64,000 nt of DNA, from NCBI GenBank assembly GCA_018136815.1, contig CM030941.1, positions 623,528 through 687,527 on the forward strand, read 5' to 3'. This document shows positions 48,176 through 58,318 of the stretch, piece by piece (within the stretch, counting starts at the first letter, position 1; each line of letters starts with the position of its first letter). A program made the translations under genes and the position numbers. This stretch comes from Isochrysis galbana. Taxonomy: Eukaryota > Haptophyta > Isochrysidales > Isochrysidaceae. Under the pieces are notes generated by a model. The model was not told where the DNA came from. It worked only from the letters and a program-made list of their open reading frames with translations, and made no database searches.

Positions 48176-49247
48176 TGTCGCATCCGCGATCGACTCTTTA
48201 CTGTTAGAATGGCTGACCAACTGGCTGACCGGCGCTCTTTCGCATAAGAGCCTCTCCCGTCGTGTTTCCTCCTGGCTGTCTCGCCTACTTTGCACGTTCG
48301 TCTCCTTGCATAATGCCACCGTCTGAGGCCCTCCTTGCTCTTTGCCCTCTCCCCCTCGCTAGTCGCTAGTCCACTAGTGTCCTTCCTAGTCCTAGTCCTC
48401 GTCCTCGTTGTAGTTGTAGGTGTAGGTGTAGGTGTTCGCCGTCAGGGTTAGGGGGACTTTCCCCAGCGCAGGGGCTGCTCTCGGTCATCAGCGTTTTCAT
48501 TTAGTAAGAGGTGTTCTGCGATTCCCTCCTTACCTTCTACTTACTACTTATTTTTCGCGCGTAACTGTAAATGTCGATTCGCGATGCTTCACCGTCGGAT
48601 TGTCCGTCGCATCGTGCATCGTCGCTCTCTTGTCGGCTTTCTCTTCCTTGTCTTCCTTGTTTGTTCTCTCTGCTCTATCGGTCCGTGGGGAAGATATGTT
48701 AGTGTTGAGAGTATTGGTGTATTGGTGTGAGGTGTGAGTCTGGTGCGTCTGCCGTCGTCGTTCGTCGTTCGGCGTTCGGCGTTCGGCAGCTTTCTCATCC
48801 GATATCGGTCTGCTTGGTCTTGGTAACCTCTCGTCCCTCGTTCTCGTTCTCGTTCTCGTTCTCGTTCTCGTTCTCGTTCTCGTTCTCGTTCTCGTTCGCT
48901 CGTTCTCGCTTCTCGCCCCGTTCTCATCCTCATTCTCGTTTCGCATGCTTACTTAACACTCAACACTCAACTACTGCCCGGTGGGCATGGCCGCCGCGCT
49001 CTGCCGGGCCGCCTGGAGCACACCGCCTGTTGGGAACGTGGGACCCCCCGCGAGCGAACTCGGCCTTTTGTGAAAGGGGCTCAACAATGACTCAACAGAG
49101 AAGAAAATCCTGTTGAGCCCCCCCCCTCAGACCCTGTTGGCACCTTCAAAATTCAAAATCCCTCTACTCTTCTACTCTTACACTTGCACACCTGTGAGAG
49201 GAGTAGTTTACACTTATAACCAGCAGAGGGAGAGGTCTAGTGACCTA
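48176..49247 (+). repeat. LTR-like start and (TCTCGT)n microsatellite
   Basis: At 48176 the sequence TGTCGCATCCGCGATCGAC (as at 5421) starts directly at the MITE duplication. The body is T/C-rich. A six-base TCTCGT microsatellite lies at 48836-48900. GGCTCAACAATGACTCAACA at 49079 resembles words at 42785-42815. No gene is seen before the ATG at 49248. Confidence 0.45.
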
Positions 49248-50432
49248 ATGGCATCTCCATTGGCTGTGCTCTCCCTCGCCGCCTCGGCGATCGTGGCTGG
49301 GGGGACGGGGGTGAGGGGCGTGCCATGCGTGCGCGCATGTGTAGGGGGCGGACCGCCGGTTACTCGCCTCGCCGCTCCCAGGCTTAGTGAGCCGTCCGCG
49401 CTGCACGATGCGACGGTGGAAGACATGGAGAGTGAGGGAGACGGCGGCTGGTGCAGCTTCGCTCAGCGCATGGGCGTCCAGGCGCCCAAACTGAGCGTGC
49501 GCGCGACGCTGGCGGAGGAGCGTGGTAAGGGCGGCGTATTTGCCGCCGAGGACATCGCGGAGCTTGAGGTCATCGCTCGAATCCCGCGCAGCCTCGTCCT
49601 CAGCCCAAGTGCTGAGGCTGTTGCAGCCGCAGCCAATGCGAACGTGCCATCATGGGCAGCGGAACTGACGGCCGAGGCGCTGATCCGCTCCTCCGTACGC
49701 TCTTTCAGTCCTGGTGTATGTGAAGACGGCATCACATGGCAGCACGGTGGTGGATGGGCCACCGATGGAGCTGATCTTGGTAATGAGGATGTTCGTTGGG
49801 GCCAGCGAGATGTCACGGGCACACTGCTGTCGACTGGCTCGGATAACGACCATAATATATACGCCAAGTTCCGATTCCCTTGCCACCCGGTGATTCACCG
49901 AGCTGGCTTGGGTCTCGCAGCGCTGACAAGGTGCGAAAGCAGCAAGAAGGCGATAGACGCACTCGTTAATCGTGGCAGGTATTACCGTGGGATGGTGGAT
50001 GCGCTCCTCCCCTTGATTCCAGAGCCTTCGTCAAGGTGGGAGCGCGGGTCCCTCCGCGAGCGGCGCTCGTGGGACGTGGCTGATACGCTCTCTCGTGTGC
50101 TCGCGCGCGCGACCGAGCTGCAGCTTGATGGGGCAGAAAATGCCCCACCTACTTGCGTCATCGTGCCTCTTCACGAACGACTTGAGCATTGTGGGACTCG
50201 GGGAGAAAATGCCAAGTTGGTTGGCCGGGACCCGCGCTTGAGTGGAGGCGGCGATCGCGGAACGAACGACGAGGTGCTGCTCGTCGCGACACGTGCGATC
50301 AGGAAGGGCGAAGCCATCACGCGCGACTATGAAGCTGCGCCGCGACTCCCTGAGGACCTGACCAATGGTGCCCTCAGGCTCTTGCTCCAGTTTGGGTTAC
50401 CACCCTCCGCGTGGCCCACCCAAAACCTGTGA
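49248..50432 (+). CDS. SET-domain-like protein with N-terminal targeting sequence
   Basis: A 394-residue single exon from ATG 49248 (MASPLAVLSLAASAIVAGGT, a signal or transit start; the open frame extends upstream but is not host-like). The segment ERGKGGVFAAEDIAELEVIA then RIPRSLVLSP (about residues 85-115) matches the N-SET start of Rubisco-methyltransferase/SETD-type enzymes (G.G.A...I..GE.L..IP...VLS). The C-terminal EVLLVATRAIRKGEAITRDY followed by E.APRLPEDLTNGALRLLLQFG matches the C-SET part (A.R.I..GEE.T.DYG). The usual R..NH cofactor/catalytic motif between them appears as PLHERLEHCGTRGEN and lacks the NH pair, so enzymatic activity is doubtful or the domain is divergent. Protein-lysine methyltransferase origin is likely. 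Confidence 0.65.
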   Translation: MASPLAVLSLAASAIVAGGTGVRGVPCVRACVGGGPPVTRLAAPRLSEPSALHDATVEDMESEGDGGWCSFAQRMGVQAPKLSVRATLAEERGKGGVFAAEDIAELEVIARIPRSLVLSPSAEAVAAAANANVPSWAAELTAEALIRSSVRSFSPGVCEDGITWQHGGGWATDGADLGNEDVRWGQRDVTGTLLSTGSDNDHNIYAKFRFPCHPVIHRAGLGLAALTRCESSKKAIDALVNRGRYYRGMVDALLPLIPEPSSRWERGSLRERRSWDVADTLSRVLARATELQLDGAENAPPTCVIVPLHERLEHCGTRGENAKLVGRDPRLSGGGDRGTNDEVLLVATRAIRKGEAITRDYEAAPRLPEDLTNGALRLLLQFGLPPSAWPTQNL

Positions 50433-50922
50433 GCTCATCCTGGCCCGTGGTAATCAATTGCGATCGATTTCTTTGGCGCCCAAGGTTTCCGTCGTCGTAT
50501 GCTCTCGCCCACAACTGATCATGCACAACAATCATAAGGACCTAAGCACCTATTACTTGCCAGCAGCGGCTATAGCAGTCACCGGGCAAGGGTGCAAACG
50601 GTAGACGTGCTTCGTTGCCGGCTGTCCCGTGTGTGACGCTGTGTATTGATGGCGGTTGAGGTGTTCGATGACTGTGGTAATCATGCAGGCAGGGATGTGG
50701 GTGTGGGTCCAACTCGCCCCTCTAGTTCACCCAATTGCTACCCAATTGGACAATTGGACGGCCATCGTCGGGGCGACAATAGACCTCCAATTGGTGTTGC
50801 CGGATATGTAACATCGTCGCCCCACGCTCTACGCCCGTAGAACTAGCAACCCTCAAATCGGTTGCTGAACATTTACTTTATAAGGATAATGAGACATGTA
50901 TACTCTTAGAGTAGGGGTCATG
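50433..50922. other. Stretch without recognised gene
   Basis: Contains CCCAATTGCTACCCAATTGG ACAATTGG words at 50730-50760. No gene is seen. Confidence 0.5.
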
Positions 50923-51190
50923 GCCAACTATCGTTAAAACGATCGGGTCATGGAGCGCGCGCCGCTCCCCTCCCCTCCTGCCGCCACCCCCGCCGCGCCG
51001 GACGATCAGGCCATGCATGACGCCGCGCACCTGAAGCGCCCGCGAGAGGGCGCCCCTCTGAAGCAGGTACGCACGAGACTCGTCCCGTGCCGCCCCCGGA
51101 GTCCCAAGAACCAGCAAGCCCACCATGCGCCAACATGGCCCACACAACCCTCACCTCCTCCCAGCCACCTGTGGCCAGCCACCCAATGAA
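50923..51190 (+). mobile_element. Family B 5' end fragment
   Basis: Hairpin CTATCGTTAAAACGATCG then GGTCATGGAGCGCGCGCC (ATG 50950). The frame MERAPLPSPPAATPAAPDDQ.. contains LKRPREGAPLKQ followed by AAGCAG|GTACGCACG, and ends at a stop at 51189. No downstream element parts follow. Confidence 0.7.
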
Positions 51191-51394
51191 TCAAGCCGGC
51201 TCCAAGCCAGGTGTCGTTCCGTCAATTGTGGGACATCAGTCGAATTGAGCTATCAAATGTCCATATACAAATCTAGGGATTGATCTATTTTTGGCGACAG
51301 AGTGACGAACCAGCGCCCATTGAGACACCAGCTCCTTTCTCTGCGGTTTACAATTACATAAACATACATTATAAGAGATGTCTCATTGGAAGGG
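51191..51394. other. Short intergenic
   Basis: Mixed sequence. Nothing is seen. Confidence 0.5.
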
Positions 51395-51542
51395 TGTGAT
51401 GAGTTGCAATCACCCATGTGCACGCCGTGGATGCGCACGGCGCGATGTGCATCGGTTCCCCCGCGGGGGCGCCGTGCGTGTGATGAGTTGCAATCACCCA
51501 TGTGCACGCCGTGGATGCGCACGGCGATGTGCCTCGGTTCCC
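51395..51542 (+). repeat. 84-bp tandem direct repeat (1.8 copies)
   Basis: TGTGATGAGTTGCAATCACC ... GCACGCCGTGGATGCGCACG starts at 51395 and again at 51479. Each unit holds two small inverted repeats (TGATGAGTTGCAATCA; CCGTGGATGCGCACGG). The array ends exactly where the reverse transcriptase fragment begins. Confidence 0.85.
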
Positions 51543-51545
51543 ATA

Positions 51546-51932
51546 ATACTCTTGTATAAAAAGGGAGACACGCGGGACCCTAGGAACTATAGACCTATCA
51601 CGCTGCTCCAAAGTGACTACAAAATACTAGCTAAGATACTCACGAATAGATTGAAAAAGGTGATCGGAAACATCATTTCGAAAGACCAATTAGGCTTCGT
51701 CCCACACCGCCTAATCGGCGAAGCTACGCATCTACTGCAACTGACGCACGCTTACCTCGAAGAAACGGGGGAACCTGGGCTCCTCCTAGCGCTAGATTGG
51801 GAAAAGGCCTTCGACAGAGTGAATTGGGAATTCTATCACCTCGTCCTTGAGAAACTGAAATTCGGAGAGGATTTCCGTAAATACGCGAGGGCTCTAACCA
51901 ACTCCGAGGCGAAACCCATACGGTCCCCCTGA
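51546..51932 (+). pseudogene. Non-LTR (LINE) reverse transcriptase fragment
   Basis: The frame LLYKKGDTRDPRNYRPITLL covers RT block 1-2, followed by SDYKILAKILTNRLKKVIGN, then KDQLGFVPHRLIGEATHLLQ and LLALDWEKAFDRVNWEFYHL (motif A region with the catalytic D-x4-D/F pattern). It stops at 51932 before motif B and the YxDD motif. The sequence pattern is L1-like. It is the only reverse transcriptase trace in the window and may come from the autonomous partner of the ORF1-only elements, but no shared ends prove it. Confidence 0.85.
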
Positions 51933-52279
51933 TCAGGACCCCCCAGCCAGCTCCAGTCGACTGGCAGGGGCTCGAGAACCAGCGAGGGAGAGGCAGGAGG
52001 GGCCAGGGCCATGCCCCAGCCTCACCTGCCCCCTGAGATGCGCTCCAAGGCCCCTGCCGTAGGGGTAGGCATCTTTATCCGGATATTGTCTTGGATATCT
52101 CTGGGGGGGGGTCCCAAATGGAGATATATCTCGGATACGTCCTGGATATTTGGGGGGGTGGGGGGGTGGGGGGGGATAATTTTAGCCTTTGGGGGGGGGG
52201 GGGGGGGAGTGCCCTCGTGCCCCACCTTTCCCCTTCCTTTCTCTTTCTCCTCCCTTTGTGAGCAGCCATGGAATCTTAC
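51933..52279. other. Retroelement debris and G-rich tract
   Basis: 51950-52045 resembles the body of the short family A elements (GCGAGGGAGAGGCAGG..CACCTGCCCCCTGAG). 52075-52210 has ATCC/GGATAT words and G runs. No gene. Confidence 0.45.
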
Positions 52280-53150
52280 CATTGTTGCGGGTAAAGAGGG
52301 TTGCTCTTTCCCATTTCCCTTTTATTCAAACATTTCTCCCGCCGTTAGGTTTCCCCGCGTGACTCCCTCCCTGTTGTCACGCTCCGACGCCCCCTCCCTG
52401 CTCCCTGCATCGCCGTTTAGGTTCGTCTCTCGTCTTCCCCCCCCGCGGGAGTCTGTCTCTCCTCCTCTCTCCCATCCCCGTTAGTTCCCTCCCCGAGTGT
52501 TCGAGTGTTCCCTTGTTCTCCCGGCATCGCGTGTTCGACAAACACGAACCAGGCGCTCTCGCGCCGGGCCAGTCGCCAGTCACAACAAGAAGGGAACACA
52601 ACCCGTAGCGATCATGCAGACACACTCTCTTCTAACCTTCTCACTCCCACCTCCACCCCTCAGATGGCTGACACGGAAGACATCGAACAAGAACTAGAGC
52701 CTCTAGTCTTCAACATCTCGGATAAGCAATCATCATCACCTTCTCCTTCTCGCCAACGGATCGCGGCATCAACGTCAAAGACGAGGCGGCGCTCAGCGCG
52801 ATTGTGGCTCACCTGAACCGCCTCGAAGGCGTAGACCTCGAGCCGGACTTCATATCCAAGAGCGCCGCGGGCCCTTGGGAAATTCTTGTCACGGCAGATT
52901 GCAGATTGCGCCAACCAATCAACCAATTCCGCGACACGTTCAAAAACGTCAGTCACCGGCTTCTTCCAAGCGATCGGCGCCACGACCCCGATCAACATCA
53001 AGTACCAAACTCTCGACGAAAAGGCGAGCGACCTCCCGCAAGCATCATCCAAGGCGCTCGCCTCGGCATTCAAAGATGTCTCCGCGCACCTGGTGACCAG
53101 CCTGGTGGTCCGCAGTCCGCAATTATAAGTTTGAAATGAAAAGCCTCATC
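52280..53150 (+). mobile_element. ORF1 retroelement fragment with TGTTGCGGGTAAA leader
   Basis: The leader at 52285 (TGTTGCGGGTAAAGAGGG) matches 4085 (minus) and 56635. A frame starting MADTEDIEQELEPLVFNISD (52664) is shifted once near 52725, then continues IIITFSFSPTDRGINVKDEA, ALSAIVAHLNRLEGVDLEPD, FISKSAAGPWEILVTADC and INIKYQTLDEKASDLPQASS. These are the ORF1 core motifs (compare LEGVDPEPDF..GPWHI at 26218-27429). There are several shifts, and the 3' end is missing at about 53150. Confidence 0.65.
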
Positions 53151-53186
53151 ACGCTTACTTAGCTCCCCGCCTCCCTCGGCGACGGC

Positions 53187-53611
53187 TCAACGTTCAATGG
53201 GTTCGGCGAATGGGGGATGGGTGATTTCGACGAGGTTTCGGGGCGCGGCCTGCCCGATTGGCGTAACCATCCGGGTGGGACCTGTGGACTTGGTATCTGG
53301 TGGGGTCCCCCATCCGGATGGATCGTCGAAAACGGGCACGCAGCGCGCCCGGTCTCGACTTGAAGTTGAGCTTTTCAAGCTTTTGCGATTTTAGCGTCTT
53401 CTGTCTTTTTTTTGATTACGTTTTGCTGTTGTGGGGGCCCAAGGGGGGGGGTCCGGGTCCTAATGGACCCCGGAAATGTGCTAGTTGGGTGTATTTATTG
53501 GGAACTTTCTACTTTCTACCGTGAAAAATGAAAAATCCTCAAATTTCCTCAATTCTGAGATGGAGATGGTCATTTTTTTACCCCTTATAGAAGAACAATG
53601 TTTGACCGCCC
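53187..53611 (+). mobile_element. Second copy of the TAGGGCGGTCAAACA-ended repeat, cut by the gap
   Basis: This is the reverse complement of 20981-21372 with scattered changes. It shares the frame end SGWIVENGHAARPVST-stop and the terminus TGTTTGACCGCCC, where the assembly gap begins. Confidence 0.8.
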
Positions 53612-53711
53612 NNNNNNNNNNNNNNNNNNNNNNNNNNNNNNNNNNNNNNNNNNNNNNNNNNNNNNNNNNNNNNNNNNNNNNNNNNNNNNNNNNNNNNNNN
53701 NNNNNNNNNNN
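53612..53711. other. Assembly gap (100 N)
   Basis: Exactly one hundred N bases, the conventional size for a gap of unknown length. Order across it may rest on scaffolding only. Confidence 0.99.
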
Positions 53712-54616
53712 TAGTCATAGCAGATAGCAGTTGCTAGCTCTAGCTCACCCGCTGGCCGCTGGGCACAACGGTCAACGGTCTCGGGACTGCACTTTCACTT
53801 TCAATCTAGCAACAGCGGGCGGAATGCGGAATGGAGAGATGGAGATGGGAGAGGGTGAGACTGAATGGCAAATGGAAGCTTCTCACCTCACCCCGGGGGG
53901 GGGGGGGGGGGGCGATCCTTTGTTTGGCGGCAGTCGTGCACGATGAGAGTGAGAGTGAGAGTCGTGAGCGAGTGAGCGGCCCCTATAACAGTAGCCTAAC
54001 CCTAACTTAGCCCTAACGACTAACGACGACTAACGAACCCCTGAGTAAGGCGGCCGGAAGTTCCCGTCCGAGCACGCACTACGAGTACCGAAAAGATCGT
54101 ATTGGGTGGTTGGAGGGAGCTCCAAACGCGGAGAAGCAGCCAGCAGCAAAGCCAACAAAGCCGTAGCGCCGAGTGAATCCCCGCCTTCCCCAGGTGACTA
54201 TAAATGGTTGGCGTAGTAGTCGTAGTAGAGCTCTGTGAACTTTGTATTTTTTCATCAGTGGTGGTGGTTGTCGTCTCCTAGTGGGCGGGGCGCGCGCGGG
54301 GGGGGGGGGGGTGAGGGGAGGGGGGGTGGACTAATGATGTTGTAAATATGAGAGAGGGTCGCGGGGGGGGGGGGGGGGGGGGAAGAGAGAGGGGGGGGAG
54401 AGAGGGGGAGGGGAGGAGAGGGGGGAGGAGAGAGGGGGGGCGCGGGGGGGGGGGGGGGGGGGAGGGGGGGAGGGGGGGAGGGGGGGAGGGGGGTCCGGCG
54501 CCACCCGCGCGCGAGGGGGAGGAGGCTCCGCCCGCCGCGCGCTCGCAAGAGGGGGGGGGGGGGGAGAGGGCCACGGCAAGCAGCAAGTGGATCCGCTAGG
54601 GTTCTCGCGTGGAGGT
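53712..54616. repeat. Intergenic with long G runs
   Basis: G runs at 53896-53912 and throughout 54297-54560 (several runs of 8-18 G). Also GAGAGT repeats at 53946-53965 and a short CCTAACCCTAAC stretch at 53993-54015. G-quadruplex formation upstream of the syntaxin-like gene is possible. No gene. Confidence 0.7.
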
Positions 54617-56011
54617 ATGGATCCATACACGGCGGTGAGGGATGAGGTCGAGCACAGCGTCACGGTACGTCGAGCCCGCCACCTGCAGCAGAGACCAGCG
54701 CCACTGCTCTCTCAGCCGAGCAATTCACCCTCTCGCAGGTGGTGACGCAGTTGCATGCGAAGTGGAACGAGCTTAAAGGTGCGGCTCGCGCTCGCTGTAA
54801 GGGTCTCGACAAGTGTGGCTGCTTTCGCCGATCCTCCCTCCATCCTGCGCAGGTGCCACAAGGAAGTCGGATGAGTTTGAGTGGACATCGTCCGAACTTC
54901 TCTCAGGGCTTCGCTCGATTGAGTGGGATCTGCAGGTATCTCGAGCGCTTGGGGATACAGCCGTTCTGATACCGGGCAACTCATTCCACCCACCTGCTCT
55001 CTTGCCGTCGTGGTCATGAGGGGCTCGCCGCCCTAATTTGCACCCACCCTCAATGTTTGGTCTTCGTCCTTTAGGATCTGGAAGACACGATTAGCATTGT
55101 TGAGAGCTCTCCCCAGAAATTTCAAATATCTGAGGACGAAGTGAATGCCAGGCGCGACTTCATCGAAGCGACACGCCAACGCATCAACGCAATGCGAGAT
55201 GAAGTACAAGGCCAGGCACAAGCAGAGGCACCTACAGGCTACTCAACAAAAAAGTATGTTTTGAGGCATGCTCTCTGGAACCACTTCTAGTCTCCCAGGT
55301 CATTTGGACATCCTCATGGTGCACTGACATTTAGAGTGGGGCAAGATGCAAGTCTTGCCGCTATGGAGCTCGGTAGGTTGGTATACTTGGTCCCTAACCC
55401 TGATCTGTCCCCACGGCTCAGGGGAGGGGGGCTACCAAGTGTCACAAAGGCGAAGGGCTATGGCAAAGTTGGTGCGTCGGAGGACGCTGTTGAGGTAATT
55501 CGCTCACCCGCAAACAATGTATAGTCTATCAGCCTGCAGAGTTGCACGGAAGATTTTCTCGTATTTTCACTGTACACACAACGATTTCTTGGTCCAGGTG
55601 TCGGTGCAGCCTATGCCCAGCGCTGTCGACGATGAGATTTTAGGTGTTGACTTGCAGTCATCTTCGGCCGAAGGTAGCGGTCGTCACAAGCGCAAGAAAC
55701 TGTGCATCACTGCCACCTTCATCCTGCTGATTCTTGCTTTCGCGTTCAAGGGGATGGGTGCACCAACTGCAAGTGCGGCGCCTCTAGAAGGAGCAAATGC
55801 CGAGCAACCAGGGTCCATGCCGGAGCTAGCTGTGGTGACAAATGCAGCAGCCCCGCTTGTGTCGCCAGCAACACTTTCCCCCACGGGAGAGACCGCAGCT
55901 GTGACGGCGAGCGATAACACTCCCAATGAGGACTCCACAGTCGCAGCATCATCGAACTCTACCAGGCTTCTCGCCGAGAGTTCCGGGGTTCGTGTCGGGG
56001 GCGGTGTGTAG
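54617..56011 (+). CDS. Syntaxin-6 N-terminal-domain membrane protein without SNARE motif (seven exons)
   Basis: Exons: 54617-54664, 54739-54778, 54853-54935, 55075-55253, 55335-55376, 55422-55494, 55598-56011. All introns are GT-AG and phases join cleanly into 292 residues. Residues 1-~115 match the syntaxin-6/10/61 N-terminal three-helix domain: MDPYTAVRDEVEHSV, LHAKWNELKGATRKSDEFEW, TSSELLSGLRSIEWDLQDLE and DTISIVESSPQKFQISEDEV. Residues ~116-200 are a linker with no heptad SNARE motif and no central glutamine. A membrane span follows (KKLCITATFILLILAFAFKG), then ~90 lumenal residues rich in A, T and S with N-x-S/T sites. Similar SNARE-less syntaxin-6-N proteins are known from plants. A regulatory or tethering role at the TGN/endosome is inferred. 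Confidence 0.85.
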
Positions 56012-56640
56012 CGAGATGACGCAACACAATAAGGGGATCGTGTAACGTGTAGTCGTCCACAGACCCCGTGAGGTGTTGTACTCTTGTGACATTGAGGCAT
56101 TTGCCGACAAATGACAGGTGACGCAACCTCAAGAGGCTGTTGAGATACGTCAAAAGATTAAAATTTAAATCTAAAACTATTTAATATTCTCACCGCACTC
56201 GCGGCCACGGACCCACTGCCACTACTTTTTTCACGTGCAGCAAACTTTCCATGGCAACAACACGGACGCTCCAGACGAGCCAAAGCTGACATGGGCCGCC
56301 AGCCGAAAAAACGCATAGACGTCAACGACTTCCGCCCACTATTCGAAACGAACGACGACAACGAACTAGTACCAAGTAGTAAACTCAGTTTTTAACTCGT
56401 AGCATTAATATGCTATTAGAGCGTTTGAAAATTAAGCATATATAGAACTGGACAAGAAAACAACATAGGGGGAGATGGATTGTCGCGTAAGCGTAAGAGT
56501 TGAAAATGATTCAGACCATTTGAGCCGCAATTCAGAGTGTGACCTTCTAAACGTTCTATCCTTCCTCCACATCCCAATCACCAATCATTTGGAGTCGTTG
56601 TCTTTATGTCTTTACAGAACCTACATTATACTCCCTGTTG
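56012..56640. mobile_element. Fragments of family A 3' tail and ORF1 C-terminus
   Basis: At 56172-56215 the minus strand shows the family A 3' end (GCCGCGAGTGCGGTGAGAAT then ATTAAATAG). At 56255-56394 the plus strand encodes GRQPKKRIDVNDFRPLFETN followed by ELVPSSKLSF-stop, the ORF1 C-terminal motif seen at 37170-37280. They point in opposite directions, so two insertions met here. 56395-56630 shows nothing further. Confidence 0.55.
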
Positions 56641-57700
56641 CGGGTAAAGGGGGGGCCTTGTACACTTCCCCCTGTACGTTCCGTTTTTAGGTCTTCCCGC
56701 GCGACTCCCTCTCCGTCGCCGCGCCCCAGTTCCCTTCTTCCCGTATCGTCCCCCACAACCTACTTTTATAAGTGGGGGTCAATGGGGGCCTCGCGCCCCC
56801 CTCTCTCCATCGCGGACACCCCCCGGGGTGGGCCCGTACATTCAACCCCAGCCCCTGCCCTTTGGCAGGGGCAGGGCACTCATCAATTCAGCCCAGACCC
56901 CTAGTGGGCGCGGGTCGCGAGCCGCACTCCCAGGCCCGCATGGGCCTGCTCTCGTACTGACTCCCCCCCCCATCCCTGGTCGCCAGGCAGACAGGGGCCT
57001 CAGGGCTGCACCCAAGGCCAGCGAGGCGAGCGAGGGAGAGGCAGGGGGGGCCAGGGGCTGAGCCCCAGCCTCCACTGCCCCCTGAGCTGCCCCTGCTGGT
57101 CCTCTGGGCGCCCCTGAAGGACCTCTGAGAGCAGGCCATGGCGCGCCGCATGGCGACGCGCCGCAGGGACCGGGGCGGAAGAGAATGGAACGAGGGAGAG
57201 GGGGGGATTTGCACCCCCCCCGATGGAGTGTGGTGAGAAACGAGACCCATTTGCGTTAGCAAATGGGCGGAGGGGGGCGGCTGGCGACAGGAGGAAGAGG
57301 AGGAGGGAGAGACTCAAGACGCCTACGGGAACCACTGTGGCAGGTATCAGGTATCTCGAGGCGCAGTCTTTTATTTCTCGAGGAGAGCTCGCGGCGAGAG
57401 CTGTAAGGGCCGTTCTTCTTTTTTGACGAGAGGTTCCTCCCCCCCCCCCCGGTGCTTCTTCCCGGAGAGTCGGCCGGCGTCGACCGGTCCGCCTCAATGG
57501 GTTTTCCCCCATTTTAACTTGTGGGGAGTTAGAATGGGAGCCGGGGGCATGCGAGGGGGGAGATGTGGAGGGGTGCATAGTCATAGTACATAGTAGTATG
57601 TATCTGTGACAACAGCACGCGCAAGGTGTACGGGCAGGTGCGCTGAGGGCTGTCGTGTTAGTACCGGGCTAGTGAGAGTAGTGGTACTAATGCTCAGATA
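56635..57700 (+). mobile_element. Composite retroelement fragments (leader, family D 5' end, family B 3' end)
   Basis: Leader TGTTGCGGGTAAAGGGGGGG at 56637, then family D 5' hairpin CCTACTTTTATAAGTGGG with GGTCAATGGGGGCCTCGCGC (56758-56800, as at 16018). A degenerate GC-rich body follows (GCGAGGGAGAGGCAGGGG at 57020-57045). At 57525-57700 comes a family B 3' region (GAATGGGAGCCGGGGGCATG, TAGTGAGAGTAGTGGTACT) without its final palindrome. Confidence 0.5.
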
Positions 57701-57969
57701 GATTGTTGTTCCCGTATCGTCCCGTATCGGTCCGCCCCCCCTCTCCTCTCCTCCTTCCTGGCCACCGCCGCAGACTCTCTCGACGCCGCACGCTCGCGTC
57801 TTCTCGCCGCCTCCGCCGGGCTCTCCCGCCCCTCCTGCCTCCCCCTGCCCCCGGCTCCACTCGAACCCTCGTGCCTCAAAGCCACGCAGGAAGTCGTCGA
57901 TGTCGTCACGCCCTCCGGTCCCGCCCGCTTCTCCGTGCCCGCTACCGCCCGCGACGTCCTCGCCTCTCC
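57701..57969. other. Stretch without recognised gene
   Basis: C-rich, tandem-like GCCGCC words. Long open frames are compositional. Confidence 0.45.
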
Positions 57970-58318
57970 TCAGCGCGACGCCTGGCTAGCGGCCAGGTTT
58001 CCACCATGGGGAGGGCAGCTGAGCTGCCCTCCCACATGAGGTGCTCTTGGGGTGGGAGGGTTTCCCACTGTTGGAGGGGGTCTCAAAGACCCCCTGCATG
58101 CTACGCAGAGCCATGGGGGCAACCTGTTCGGTGCCAGTGCTCGCCACCCCGCGCGCTTGCGCGGGCGTGGTTTGGATGGGCTGGATGGGCTCTGAGAGGG
58201 CTTTCTGACGAGCCGCCTCGGGCGGCATGGGGCGTCCCAGGTGGGGCGCGGTGGCGAGGGTCGCCTGGGGCTCGGGAGCGGTCGCGGCACGCTCCATAGT
58301 TCAAACTATAACAATAGT
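57970..58318 (-). mobile_element. Family C 5' end fragment
   Basis: On the minus strand, hairpin AAACTAT..ATAGTTT (58300-58318) then GAACTATGGAGCGTGCCGCG (ATG 58297). The frame MERAATAPEPQATLATAPHL.. continues with ASTGTEQVAPMALRSMQGVF and matches the LTR-split copy at 5796-7190. Truncated near 57970. Confidence 0.75.

Noticed and set aside
53993..54015. CCTAACCCTAAC resembling telomeric repeat
   Set aside because: Only two or three degenerate units; no array or terminal context.
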